From Aquimarina mytili (lineage in GTDB: Bacteria > Bacteroidota > Bacteroidia > Flavobacteriales > Flavobacteriaceae): a stretch of DNA of 64,000 nucleotides. The stretch is taken from assembly GCF_016735115.1 (NCBI RefSeq), contig NZ_JAERQJ010000002.1:310001-374000 (forward strand), given 5' to 3'. How positions within the stretch are numbered: position 1 is the stretch's first letter; each line of letters opens with the position of its first letter. Both the position numbers and the translations under genes were made by a program. Positions 26,411 to 36,008 of this stretch are shown in pieces. Under the pieces are notes generated by a model, which did no database searches, was not told the origin of the DNA, and saw only the letters and a program-made list of their open reading frames with translations.

Positions 26411-29296
26411 ATGAAAAAAATCACGCTTATTTTATTCGTATTAACAACTAGTTTTTGCTTCTCGCAACAAACAGTTACGGGTCTTGTATCCGACTCTGAT
26501 GGGTCACCGCTACCTGGTGTAAACATCATTATCAAAGGAACCAATGAAGGAACCACTACCGACTTTGATGGTAAATACAGCATCGAAGCAACTTCAGAAA
26601 ACACGCTGGTTTATAGTTATGTTGGTTTTAATTCTAAAGAGGTCCTGGTGCAAGGGCAAACAACAATTAATGTAACTCTATCCAGTGGAGCTCAACTGGA
26701 AGAAATTATATTAGTAGGATCCAGAGCATTACCAAGAAGTAATACTACATCCTCTCTTCCTGTTGATGTTTTACCCGCTAAAGAGTTGGCCTCTACGGGT
26801 CAAATTACTTTTGATAAAGCACTACAGTATAAAATTCCATCGTTTAACACAGTGCAAACACCTGTAAATGATGCAACATCGTTATTAGATCCCTATGAAA
26901 TTAGAAACATGGGACCAAGTAGAACATTAGTTCTAATCAATGGTAAACGTAAAAACTTGAGTTCTTTATTATATACGCAAACTTCTCCTGGTCGTGGTGA
27001 AACAGGATCTGATATCTCTGCAATACCAACAGATGCAATCAAAAGAGTAGAGATCTTAAGAGATGGTGCTTCTGCACAATACGGATCTGATGCTATCGCA
27101 GGTGTAATGAATATTATTCTTAAAGACAATCCAAGTGAAGGTTCTGTAACACTTAGAACAGGAATTACTTCTGAAGGTGATGGAGAAACTATTGGTATTA
27201 GTCTTAATAATGGTGCTACAATTGGAGAAAATAAAGGATTCTTTAATTATACTGTTGATTTTTCTAAAGTAAACCTTGCAAATCGTCCTGGAGATGTTGA
27301 TGCAGAAGGGGAGTTTGCCGATTTTGGAGGAACAAGAGTTGGGGAAAGGCTGCAAGATATTCAAGGTTTTTTAGCCAGACGTCCCGATGCAGGAAATATT
27401 AATGGTGCTCCGGAAACGGCTGCAGCAAAGTTTTTGGTAAATGGTGGATATGACATCAATGAGAATACTGAAATTTATATGAATGGTGCCTATGTATATA
27501 AGAAAGTAAATAGTTTTGCTAATTATAGAACACCGTATTGGAGAGATATTCAAGATTTTCAATATTTAGGTAATTTCTTCCCAGGTTCTAACCCATTAAC
27601 CACCGGTGTTACGTTTACAGATAACAATGGAAACACATTTAATGGTAATGGATATGATGGATATGTACCAACTTTTGAAGGAGATTTAAATGATTACAAT
27701 GCAACAATAGGATTTAAAACTCAAAAGAATGGATGGAAATATGATCTTAGTTATACCACAGGAGGTAACTCTCAAGACTATACTGTAAATGACTCACACA
27801 ACCGTAATTCTGTTTTTGCACCAAGTTTTGATGACGTAAACGGAAATGGTGTTCCAGATGTAGGAGAAGAATTTGTACCTGTAGAACTGTATAGAGAAAA
27901 CAGTCCGGTTTCTTTTGACCCCGGAGGAACAAAATTTAGACACAGTGTTGGTAATATTGATGTTGCTAAATTAATTAGCGATCAAGTTAGTATTGGTTTT
28001 GGAGCTGAGTTTAGAACCGAAGTTTTTGAAATTATAGAGGGAGATCTCGCTTCTTATGATGGGGGTGGTGCCGATTCTTTTGCAGGAAACCGACCAGAAA
28101 ACTCAGGAAAGTTTAACCGATACAATTATGGTGGATATTTTGATATATCTGCAGATATTACTCCGGATTTCTTAGTAAATGGAACTATCCGTGTAGAAGA
28201 TTATAGCGACTTTGGAGAAGCTTTTGTATGGAAACTAAGTTCAAGATATAAATTCTTACAAGACAAACTTACACTTAGAGCATCTGCTTCAACAGGGTTT
28301 AGAGCACCAACACTACATCAAATATATACACAGCGTGCTCAATTTTCTTTCGTTCCTGGTCAAGGGATCCAAGTTGGAGGATTAATCAACAATGTTTCTC
28401 CTCAAGCGAGATTATTAGATATTCCTCGTTTAGATGCTGAAGAATCTACTAATATAACCGTTGGTATTGGAGCAAAAATTAATCAAAACATCAACTTTAC
28501 GGTAGATTACTATAACATTCAGGTTGATGATAGGATCGTTTTAAGTACAGAAATTGGAGCTTCTGCAACAGGAGGTACTCCGTTAGATCAAGTTTTACAA
28601 GATAATGACTTATCCGATGTAAGTTTCTTTGTTAATGCTATTGATACAAGAACTTCTGGTATCGATATTGTGGCAAACTATAAAAATATAGAAATTGGTA
28701 CTGGAAAACTTGGTTTGAGCTTATCTGGTAACTATACAATCGAAAATGAAAGAGATGGAGATGTGAAGAATCCTGCACTTGTATCGCAAGCAGGTCAATC
28801 TGTTGTAAATGATACTCAAGAGGCATTATTCTTTACCTCTAGACCAGAATTTAAAGCAATACTAGGTGCTAATTACGATATTGGTAAGTTTAGTTTTTCG
28901 CTAAACAACACTTTATTCGGTCCTACTAAGTTTAGAAATCAAGGATTACAAGATCTAGAGGGCCTTGTTGGTGGTAATGCTGCGGATAGTGATGGTGGAT
29001 CAGACCTAGGTGTTGAGTTTATGACCAAGGTAGTTACAGATTTGGGAATAAACTTTAATGCTACAGATAATATCACCATAGCTGCTAATATCAATAATAT
29101 TTTTAATGTGTTACCAGAATGGGAGTTTAAAGCACTTACTCCAACCGGAGAAGCTGTACTTAATAATGCTGCTGCCGAGAAAACGGCATTTAACTTAATA
29201 ACATTTAACGGTAGGTATTCTCAAATGTCATATGATGGTTATCATTTTAGCCAATTAGGAACTCTATTTAACTTATCATTAAACTATAAGTTTTAA
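26411..29296 (+). CDS. TonB-dependent outer-membrane receptor
   Basis: 961 residues from ATG 26411; an upstream in-frame GTG at 26360 was rejected because the ATG begins a clean signal peptide (MKKITLILFVLTTSFCFSQ). Residues about 20-110 form a carboxypeptidase-regulatory-like domain (GLVSDSDGSPLPGVNIIIKG, YVGFNSKEV). A plug domain follows (VLINGKRKN, IKRVEILRDGASAQYGSDAIAGVMNI), then a beta-barrel of about 700 residues that ends in a terminal aromatic strand (LNLSLNYKF). Import is energised by TonB. No SusD gene is adjacent, so it is not a classic SusCD pair; the ligand is unknown. Confidence 0.92.
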   Translation: MKKITLILFVLTTSFCFSQQTVTGLVSDSDGSPLPGVNIIIKGTNEGTTTDFDGKYSIEATSENTLVYSYVGFNSKEVLVQGQTTINVTLSSGAQLEEIILVGSRALPRSNTTSSLPVDVLPAKELASTGQITFDKALQYKIPSFNTVQTPVNDATSLLDPYEIRNMGPSRTLVLINGKRKNLSSLLYTQTSPGRGETGSDISAIPTDAIKRVEILRDGASAQYGSDAIAGVMNIILKDNPSEGSVTLRTGITSEGDGETIGISLNNGATIGENKGFFNYTVDFSKVNLANRPGDVDAEGEFADFGGTRVGERLQDIQGFLARRPDAGNINGAPETAAAKFLVNGGYDINENTEIYMNGAYVYKKVNSFANYRTPYWRDIQDFQYLGNFFPGSNPLTTGVTFTDNNGNTFNGNGYDGYVPTFEGDLNDYNATIGFKTQKNGWKYDLSYTTGGNSQDYTVNDSHNRNSVFAPSFDDVNGNGVPDVGEEFVPVELYRENSPVSFDPGGTKFRHSVGNIDVAKLISDQVSIGFGAEFRTEVFEIIEGDLASYDGGGADSFAGNRPENSGKFNRYNYGGYFDISADITPDFLVNGTIRVEDYSDFGEAFVWKLSSRYKFLQDKLTLRASASTGFRAPTLHQIYTQRAQFSFVPGQGIQVGGLINNVSPQARLLDIPRLDAEESTNITVGIGAKINQNINFTVDYYNIQVDDRIVLSTEIGASATGGTPLDQVLQDNDLSDVSFFVNAIDTRTSGIDIVANYKNIEIGTGKLGLSLSGNYTIENERDGDVKNPALVSQAGQSVVNDTQEALFFTSRPEFKAILGANYDIGKFSFSLNNTLFGPTKFRNQGLQDLEGLVGGNAADSDGGSDLGVEFMTKVVTDLGINFNATDNITIAANINNIFNVLPEWEFKALTPTGEAVLNNAAAEKTAFNLITFNGRYSQMSYDGYHFSQLGTLFNLSLNYKF

Positions 29297-29324
29297 TAGT
29301 ATATTAGAGTTATATCTCTTAATC

Positions 29325-29366
29325 AAAAATGCTATGTTTATTGCAATAAACATAGCATTTTTTTTG
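29325..29366 (+). terminator. Terminator of the TonB-dependent receptor gene
   Basis: Nearly 18-bp arms (29325-29342 and 29345-29362) with a tiny loop around ttgcaa, followed by a T run, 29 bases past the stop codon. Confidence 0.9.
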
Positions 29367-29402
29367 CACTAATTTAAAAGGTAAATAAATCTTTTGTTTT
29401 AT

Positions 29403-29434
29403 TTGCTTAATCTAAGGCTAGAGTGCTAATTTTG
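29403..29434 (+). promoter_or_regulatory. Promoter-like element for the MscS gene
   Basis: TTG at 29403-29405 and a perfect TAnnTTTG box (TAATTTTG, 29427-29434) are 21 bases apart, matching the Bacteroidota housekeeping promoter pattern, 23 bases ahead of the start codon. Confidence 0.6.
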
Positions 29435-29457
29435 TCAAAAAATATAGTCAAATACAG

Positions 29458-30696
29458 ATGAAAGAATTAACCCGATATTTTTATAAACTATTTGTATCTA
29501 AAGGATTCTCAGAACATGTTGCAGAGTATTTAAACCTTTTGATAGGAATTAGCCTATTAATGGTTTCATTATGGATTATACATTTCATTACCAAAAAGGT
29601 AATCCTGGCTATATTTAAAAAGTATGCTTCAAAATCAAAAAACACTTTTGATGATTATCTGGTTAAGAATAAAACTTTTGATTATTTAGCCCACATTATT
29701 CCTCTTTCGTTGACCATCTGGATCGTACCAATGTTGTTTAAAGCATTTCCAACTGCCGAAAAATATTTAGAAGTGTTATTCGATATTATGGTTATCGTAT
29801 TGGTGATTTGGATTGTAAGAAGTATTCTAAGAACATTAAGAGATTTCTTAAAATCTTTAAATTCATTTAAAGATAAGCCTATAGATAGTTATATCCAGGT
29901 ATTTATGATATTTGTGTGGTCTATTGGAGTTATTTTAATCTTTTCATTATTAACAGGAAAATCAATATGGACATTCTTTACGGCATTGGGAGCCATGTCC
30001 GCAATTCTACTTTTGATTTTTAAAGATACTATTCTAGGTTTTGTTGCGAGTATACAAGTTTCTGTAAATGATACTGTAAGGATCGGTGATTGGATTACTA
30101 TGGAAAAATATGGAGCCGATGGCGATGTCGTCGAAATTAATCTATCTTCTGTAAAGGTTCAGAATTTTGACAAAACCATTACAACCATACCCACGTATCA
30201 TCTTACATCTGAATCTTTTAGAAACTGGAGAGGTATGATGGACTCTGGAGGAAGAAGAATTAAAAGATCATTATTAATAAAAACATCAAGCATTTCATTT
30301 CTATCACGAGAAGACATACAAAACCTTCAAAAAATAGAACTTATCCGTAGTTATTTACAAAAGATTGATAATGAAATAAACACCTATAATACAGAACATA
30401 AAATTGATAAAGATATCCTGATTAACGGAAGAAACTTAACGAATATGGGAGTTTTTAGGGTTTATGTCGCTTCATATCTCGAAAATCACCCTTATATCAA
30501 TAAAGAAATGACGATTATGAGTCGTCAACTTGCCCCAACCGCTCAAGGAATACCATTAGAAATATATGCATTTAGCAATGATAAAGTATGGAAGAATTAT
30601 GAAAAAATAATGGCAGATATTTTTGATCATTTGCTATCCGCAATTCCCTACTTTAATTTAGAAGTGTATGAATTAGATTATTCCATTAAAAAATAA
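29458..30696 (+). CDS. MscS family mechanosensitive ion channel
   Basis: 412-residue inner-membrane channel that would release solutes on hypo-osmotic shock. Membrane helices are visible at about 22-45, 72-92, 100-122, 145-165 and the pore-lining region about 170-200 (FTALGAMSAILLLIFKDTILGFV without its last part), followed by the conserved cytoplasmic beta domain starting VRIGDWITM and continuing DGDVVEINLSSVKVQNFD. It resembles the YbdG/MscM-like larger group. DUF3817 follows 24 bases later, likely in one transcript. Confidence 0.92.
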   Translation: MKELTRYFYKLFVSKGFSEHVAEYLNLLIGISLLMVSLWIIHFITKKVILAIFKKYASKSKNTFDDYLVKNKTFDYLAHIIPLSLTIWIVPMLFKAFPTAEKYLEVLFDIMVIVLVIWIVRSILRTLRDFLKSLNSFKDKPIDSYIQVFMIFVWSIGVILIFSLLTGKSIWTFFTALGAMSAILLLIFKDTILGFVASIQVSVNDTVRIGDWITMEKYGADGDVVEINLSSVKVQNFDKTITTIPTYHLTSESFRNWRGMMDSGGRRIKRSLLIKTSSISFLSREDIQNLQKIELIRSYLQKIDNEINTYNTEHKIDKDILINGRNLTNMGVFRVYVASYLENHPYINKEMTIMSRQLAPTAQGIPLEIYAFSNDKVWKNYEKIMADIFDHLLSAIPYFNLEVYELDYSIKK

Positions 30697-30720
30697 ATTG
30701 TTTGAATTAAAAAGAAGTTT

Positions 30721-31002
30721 ATGATTACAAGTTTTAGATTAATTAGTTATTTAGAAGGCATTTCATACTTGCTTATTCTTTTTGTTACCATGCCCCTTAA
30801 ATATATGTTCGAATCTCCTGAACCTAATAAGGTAATCGGTATGGCACATGGTTTCTTATTTCTGATTTATATTGTATTTGCTATTCTTGTAAAACCAGAA
30901 AAACAATGGAACACTAAAACTTTGGCCATTGTTCTATTATGTTCAATTATTCCGTTTGGTACTTTTTGGATGGATAGGAAATACCTGAGTGTAAATTCTT
31001 AA
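30721..31002 (+). CDS. DUF3817 small membrane protein
   Basis: 93-residue protein with three predicted membrane helices. The conserved start FRLISYLEGISYLLIL and MAHGFLFLIYIVFA are typical of the DUF3817 family. Function unknown; it probably shares a transcript with the MscS channel upstream. Confidence 0.85.
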   Translation: MITSFRLISYLEGISYLLILFVTMPLKYMFESPEPNKVIGMAHGFLFLIYIVFAILVKPEKQWNTKTLAIVLLCSIIPFGTFWMDRKYLSVNS

Positions 31003-31095
31003 GTGATTTTTAATAGATCATAATTGTTACTGCACATTAGAAAACGCGTATGTATTTACTTAAATTCATAAACTACATTGTTCAATACTTTAAAA

Positions 31096-33147
31096 CTATT
31101 CAGGATATTCTATTCTAAGGTGATAAATATTAGTTAATTTACGTTTAAACACTTTTTTAATTTGTTGTATTTCTTTAAAAGTAATATTTGAATTTAAAAA
31201 CTGCCCATCTTCCATTTGCTTATTAACTATTTTTTCTACGAAAGAATCAATTAAACTACTCGTAGGGTTTTTTAAACTCTTAGAAGCTGCCTCTACACTA
31301 TCACTCATCATTAATATAGCCGTTTCTTTCGAAAATGGTTTAGGACCGGGATACTGAAAGTCCTCTATATTTACATTTTCATTACTTTCTCTTTCTTTAG
31401 CATAAAAATAATATACAGTACTTGTTCCATGGTGAGTCCTAATAAAATCAATAACCCTATCGGGCAATTTATATTTCTTTGCTATCTCTACGCCTCGTAT
31501 TACATGATTAACAATAATTCTGGCACTTTCTTTTGGGGATAATACATCATGCGCATTACCCGATGCGGATTGGTTTTCTGTAAAATACGTAGGGTTAACC
31601 ATTTTACCAATATCGTGGTAGAGAGCTCCAACTCTAACAAGCATTGCGTTCGCTCCTATTTCATTTGCAGCAGCTTCGGCAATATTTGCCACATTAAGCG
31701 AATGATGGAATGTTCCGGGAGCCTTATTCGATAATTCTTTTAATAATACTGAATTTGTATCACTCAACTCTAATAAAGATACATCCGAAATTAATCCAAA
31801 AATCTTTTCATAGGCATAAATCAAAGGATGCACAATCAACGTAGCAAATCCACTTATTACAAACAATACTACTGTGGTCCAATCAATATTACTTATGCTT
31901 CCTTCATGTATTATATGAAAAGATATGTATGCCACAATATAAACCAATGTAATTTGCCCAACCGAGATAAATAAATTAGCACGTTTAAACGATTCAGAAG
32001 TAGTTAGTATCGTTACAATCCCTGCAATGATCTGTAAAAAAGTATATTCATAGCTATTAGGAACAACAAAACCTAATATCAAAACAGTAATTACATGAGT
32101 AAACAAACCTAACCTGGAATCAAAAAACGCCTTCAACACTAGAGGAAGAATACATAGTGGAACAACATAAATATAATTTGATCTATATTTTACAACCAAT
32201 GTGGTGACCAACACCATAAAAAGGATATTAAAAAATATAAATGTTACTTGAGTATTGTTTTCATAAATATCGGCTCTGTACTTTCTTATAAAGAGCAAAA
32301 GCATCATAAGTGCCAAAGAGACTAAAAGACAATATCCAAGTACAATCCAGTAGAAATTTTTATCACTCCAAACCTGGGATTCGTATTCTGCTTTTAAAGA
32401 ACTTAAAATCTGAAGCTTATCTCCTTCTACCACCTCGCCTTTGGCTATGATACGGCTTCCTCTCGACACCCCCCCTCTGGTTGTTAAAACCTTTGCCAAC
32501 TCATTTTCTAAAGTACTTTCGGTTAGTTTATTGTTTAATCTTACATTAGGTTTTATCAAATCAAAAAATAAAGCAACAAAACCGCTTTTGAACTTGGTAT
32601 ATTCACTTTTATCTATTCTTGCATTAATAAGATTAGTTAAAGCATTAGGAGTCAAAATTTGGCCATAGGTAATAGCCTCTGCTTTATTTCCTTTACTTAA
32701 AAAAATCTGTCTTTTACTTCTATACGAATACGTTTCTTGTAAAACCCCGTATCTGTAAATATCATTTAATAAAATTCTACCAAAAAGTTTGGCTTGATCC
32801 CGCGATCCACTTTGATGCAAAACAGTCAAATAACTGGCAAAAGCTGCATCGTATGAATCTTTGGCAGTATTAGCCACAATGGTATCATATTCAAAATATG
32901 GAATAATATTATCCTGTATCCGTTTTTTCTCTGCCTCTATATCGTCTTCTGTCTTTGCTATAGCAAAATCAAACGGAGCATATAAGTTTTCATACTGCCA
33001 TGGTTTTCCTTTAGTAAATTCATATTTAAATATCCCTCCCTTAGGAAATAAATAAACAATTAAGGTGGTAGTACATACAAAAAGAAAAATCCTGTAAATA
33101 AAGGACTGCCTTTTATATAATTTATTTAAAAATCTTTTCACAAGCAA
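31096..33147 (-). CDS. PgpH-type 7TM-HD phosphohydrolase (putative cyclic-di-AMP phosphodiesterase)
   Basis: 683 residues. An N-terminal membrane helix (about 15-35) is followed by an extracytoplasmic 7TMR-HDED domain (about 40-260), seven membrane helices (about 265-455) and a cytoplasmic HD domain with the metal motif LYHDIGKM near residue 507-514 and the later HH in RTHHGTS. PgpH proteins hydrolyse cyclic di-AMP, tying this gene to osmotic and wall homeostasis; this is family knowledge, not shown here. Convergent with the MscS-DUF3817 pair. Confidence 0.9.
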   Translation of the reverse strand: MLVKRFLNKLYKRQSFIYRIFLFVCTTTLIVYLFPKGGIFKYEFTKGKPWQYENLYAPFDFAIAKTEDDIEAEKKRIQDNIIPYFEYDTIVANTAKDSYDAAFASYLTVLHQSGSRDQAKLFGRILLNDIYRYGVLQETYSYRSKRQIFLSKGNKAEAITYGQILTPNALTNLINARIDKSEYTKFKSGFVALFFDLIKPNVRLNNKLTESTLENELAKVLTTRGGVSRGSRIIAKGEVVEGDKLQILSSLKAEYESQVWSDKNFYWIVLGYCLLVSLALMMLLLFIRKYRADIYENNTQVTFIFFNILFMVLVTTLVVKYRSNYIYVVPLCILPLVLKAFFDSRLGLFTHVITVLILGFVVPNSYEYTFLQIIAGIVTILTTSESFKRANLFISVGQITLVYIVAYISFHIIHEGSISNIDWTTVVLFVISGFATLIVHPLIYAYEKIFGLISDVSLLELSDTNSVLLKELSNKAPGTFHHSLNVANIAEAAANEIGANAMLVRVGALYHDIGKMVNPTYFTENQSASGNAHDVLSPKESARIIVNHVIRGVEIAKKYKLPDRVIDFIRTHHGTSTVYYFYAKERESNENVNIEDFQYPGPKPFSKETAILMMSDSVEAASKSLKNPTSSLIDSFVEKIVNKQMEDGQFLNSNITFKEIQQIKKVFKRKLTNIYHLRIEYPE

Positions 33148-33284
33148 TATTCTATAAATTAATCAAAAGTACTAAAAAATACGTCAGTAAAATATTGAGA
33201 GCACTGTTTGCAAATTACTTATGTTTATCCTTTAAAAATCCTTAAATTCGCACAAAACAATACACACAATTTAAATTACATATA

Positions 33285-34463
33285 ATGAGTAAAGAAGTAG
33301 TAATTGTATCTGCAGCGCGTACACCTATTGGTAGTTTTTTAGGAAGTTTATCAACTGTTCCTGCAACTCAATTAGGTGCCACTGCAATTAAAGGCGCATT
33401 AGATAAAATAAACCTGGATCCATCATTAGTTCAAGAAGTGTTTATGGGTAATGTAGTGCAAGCTGGTAATGGGCAGGCTCCTGCCAGACAAGCTGCATTA
33501 GCCGCTGGGATTAGTGATACTGTTCCGTGTACTACGGTAAATAAAGTTTGTGCTAGTGGTATGAAAGCCGTTATGCATGCTGCGCAAGCTATTGCCTTAG
33601 GTGATGCAGATATAATCGTTGCCGGAGGTATGGAAAGCATGAGTTTAATTCCTCATTATGTACGACTGAGAGCTGGACATAAATTTGGCCCTCAAACTCT
33701 GGAGGATGGTATGCAAAGAGATGGATTAGTCGATGTTTACGATGGACATGCTATGGGAGTTTGCGCTGATCAATGTGCAGATAAATACGAGTTTAGTAGA
33801 GAAGATCAAGACGCATTTGCTATTCAATCCTATGAAAGATCTGCAAAAGCATGGGCTGAAGGCAAATTTGATAATGAAGTTGTCCCTGTTGCTGTACCTC
33901 AACGCCGTGGTGAACCTATTATGGTCACTGAAGATGAAGAGTACAAAAACGTGAAGATAGAAAAAATTCCTGCATTACGTCCAGCATTTACCAAAGAAGG
34001 TACCGTAACAGCTGCAAACGCATCTACAATTAATGATGGAGCCGGTGCTGTTGTTGTGATGAGTGCAGAAAAAGCAGCAGAACTTGGCTTAAAACCATTA
34101 GTAAAAATAAGAAGTTATGCTGATGCCGCCCATGAACCTAAATGGTTTACAACTGCTCCTGCAAAAGCCTTACCAAAAGCAATAGAAAAAGCAGGTATTT
34201 CATTAGACGATGTTGATTTCTTTGAATTTAATGAAGCCTTCTCTGTTGTTGGATTGGCAAACTTGAAAATTCTAGGGCTTAACGATAAAAACACCAATGT
34301 TAATGGTGGTGCAGTTTCTTTAGGGCATCCTCTTGGATGTTCAGGAGTACGTATTTTGATTACTTTAATTAATGTGTTAGAACAAAATAATGCAAAAATA
34401 GGTGCAGCAGCTATTTGTAATGGTGGAGGGGGTGCCTCGGCTATGGTAATTGAACGTGCTTAA
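33285..34463 (+). CDS. Acetyl-CoA C-acyltransferase (thiolase)
   Basis: 392-residue thiolase, usual length. The acyl-accepting Cys is residue 89 in KVCASGM, the His is in GHPLGCSG and the second catalytic Cys is in CNGGGGASAM. It condenses or cleaves acyl-CoA with CoA; whether it serves fatty-acid degradation or acetoacetyl-CoA synthesis is unclear, although SLGHPLGCSGVRI fits biosynthetic acetyl-CoA acetyltransferases well. It is followed by an elaborate inverted repeat at 34484-34566. Confidence 0.93.
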   Translation: MSKEVVIVSAARTPIGSFLGSLSTVPATQLGATAIKGALDKINLDPSLVQEVFMGNVVQAGNGQAPARQAALAAGISDTVPCTTVNKVCASGMKAVMHAAQAIALGDADIIVAGGMESMSLIPHYVRLRAGHKFGPQTLEDGMQRDGLVDVYDGHAMGVCADQCADKYEFSREDQDAFAIQSYERSAKAWAEGKFDNEVVPVAVPQRRGEPIMVTEDEEYKNVKIEKIPALRPAFTKEGTVTAANASTINDGAGAVVVMSAEKAAELGLKPLVKIRSYADAAHEPKWFTTAPAKALPKAIEKAGISLDDVDFFEFNEAFSVVGLANLKILGLNDKNTNVNGGAVSLGHPLGCSGVRILITLINVLEQNNAKIGAAAICNGGGGASAMVIERA

Positions 34464-34483
34464 TCTAAGTCAAATAGTATAGG

Positions 34484-34566
34484 TGAAGCTTTAGATAATA
34501 TAAAACCATCGGTTACAACTTTTGTGACTAGAACGGGTTTTAAGAATAAAATCATCTAAAGCTTCA
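34484..34566. repeat. Nested inverted repeat between thiolase and NlpC/P60 genes
   Basis: Three nested arm pairs share one centre: tgaagctttagat (34484-34496) with atctaaagcttca (34554-34566), 13 bp perfect; taaaacc (34501-34507) with ggtttta (34536-34542); and gttacaa (34512-34518) with ttgtgac (34522-34528, one G-U). The predicted RNA would be an 83-base interrupted hairpin. It could terminate the thiolase transcript, but no T run follows. Confidence 0.6.
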
Positions 34567-34635
34567 TTATTTGCAATGCTATTCAAGAACACTTCTATTC
34601 ACAAACTATAATTTACTAACAATTTAATCACTATA

Positions 34636-35385
34636 ATGCAATACGGCATTTGTAATCTTAGTATCGTTCCATTACGTTTTGAACCTCGCGATCCAAGTGA
34701 AATGGTTACCCAAGTGCTGTATGGAGAGCATTTTAAAGTACTCGAAAAGCGTAAAAAATGGAGTAAAATTAGATTGGCTTTTGATCAATATGAAGGCTGG
34801 ATAGATAATAAGCAATACATAGAAATTACCTTGGATGAGTATAAAAAATTTGACCAATTAGATCCATGCTTATCTGGAGATCTGGTCGAATTTATTGGTT
34901 GTGATGAAAATGAATTAATGCCTGTACCATTAGGAGTATCATTAGGAGCTTTAGATTTCTTACAACATACATATGAAGGGCATAAAATTGTCCAAAAACA
35001 ACCAAAAGAACATTTAATAGAAACTGCGTTTATGTACCTAAACACTCCATATTTATGGGGAGGAAAAACAAATTTTGGTATAGATTGTAGCGGTTTTACC
35101 CAAATGGTGTATCGATTAAACGGATACAAACTTTTGCGAGATGCATCACAGCAGGCTACTCAGGGAGAACCACTCAGTTTTATTGAAGAAAGCGAACCTG
35201 GAGATCTTGCATTTTTTGATAACGAAGAAGGTGCCATAATCCATGTTGGTATTATGATGAAAGACAATTATATTATCCATGCGCATGGCAAAGTTCGTAT
35301 AGATCGAATAGATCATACAGGGATTTATAATACAGAAAAACGAACCCATACCCATAACCTTAGAGTTATCAAGAGAATCATTTGA
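34636..35385 (+). CDS. NlpC/P60 (C40) family cysteine peptidase
   Basis: 249 residues. The N-terminal half contains SH3-like wall-binding segments (WSKIRLAFDQYEGWIDNKQY is typical). The C-terminal NlpC/P60 domain has the catalytic Cys 151 in GIDCSGF, the His 203 in IIHVGIM and a third polar residue in IIHAHG. Such enzymes cut gamma-D-glutamyl-diamino-acid bonds in peptidoglycan stem peptides. No signal peptide is seen, so it may recycle imported muropeptides in the cytoplasm, as YkfC-like enzymes do. A GNAT gene follows after 15 bases. Confidence 0.9.
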   Translation: MQYGICNLSIVPLRFEPRDPSEMVTQVLYGEHFKVLEKRKKWSKIRLAFDQYEGWIDNKQYIEITLDEYKKFDQLDPCLSGDLVEFIGCDENELMPVPLGVSLGALDFLQHTYEGHKIVQKQPKEHLIETAFMYLNTPYLWGGKTNFGIDCSGFTQMVYRLNGYKLLRDASQQATQGEPLSFIEESEPGDLAFFDNEEGAIIHVGIMMKDNYIIHAHGKVRIDRIDHTGIYNTEKRTHTHNLRVIKRII

Positions 35386-35400
35386 TCTAATTGGTATAGC

Positions 35401-35928
35401 ATGGCATATCAAGATATAAAAATAGTAGAAGTACAACCTAAAGACAGTCAAAAACTGTTGGAGATTGGCCGACAAACTTTTTATGATGCCTTTGGCCCTC
35501 CTGCAAATTCAGAAGCTAATATTCAAAGCTATCTTCAAGAAAAATTCACTTTGGAGCAAATAAATAAGGAGTTACAAAACCCTAATTCTCAGTTCTTTTT
35601 TGCCATGTTAGAAAGCGAAATTGTTGGATATATAAAACTAAACTCTCAAGGTGCGCAAACAGAACCCGTAGAGGGTAGTACTCTAGAAATAGAGCGTATT
35701 TATGTAGTTAAAAAACACCAGGGCAAAAAAATAGGGCAAGTACTCTTCAACCAATCTCTTCTTATTGGTAAAGAAAAAAATGTTGATTTTATTTGGCTAG
35801 GCGTTTGGGATCAAAATCCTGGGGCTATTCGATTCTATGAACGAAACGGATTTAAAATCTTTGATAAGCATCAATTTACGCTAGGTACAGAGATTCAAAC
35901 CGATGTCATGATGAAGCGCTTATTATAA
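35401..35928 (+). CDS. GNAT family N-acetyltransferase
   Basis: 175-residue acetyl-CoA-dependent acetyltransferase. The core motif is LEIERIYVVKKHQGKKIGQVL, with the acetyl-CoA pyrophosphate loop QGKKIG, and the C-terminal GAIRFYERNGFKIF is the classical fourth motif. The substrate could be a small amine, polyamine or protein. It probably shares a transcript with the NlpC/P60 gene (15-base gap). Confidence 0.9.
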   Translation: MAYQDIKIVEVQPKDSQKLLEIGRQTFYDAFGPPANSEANIQSYLQEKFTLEQINKELQNPNSQFFFAMLESEIVGYIKLNSQGAQTEPVEGSTLEIERIYVVKKHQGKKIGQVLFNQSLLIGKEKNVDFIWLGVWDQNPGAIRFYERNGFKIFDKHQFTLGTEIQTDVMMKRLL

Positions 35929-35983
35929 ATTCTTCAAAAATTTTATGATTTTTATAACTTTAGTGATCCTTTTTTTTATTTAA

Positions 35984-36005
35984 TTTTGAAACGTTCATTT
36001 CATTT
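35984..36005 (+). promoter_or_regulatory. Imperfect operator upstream of the TetR gene
   Basis: TTTTGAAA-N6-TTTCATTT (35984-36005) has the same half-sites and 6-base spacer as the perfect site at 36605-36626 and ends four bases before the tetR-type start codon, fitting autorepression. Confidence 0.6.
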
Positions 36006-36008
36006 AAA

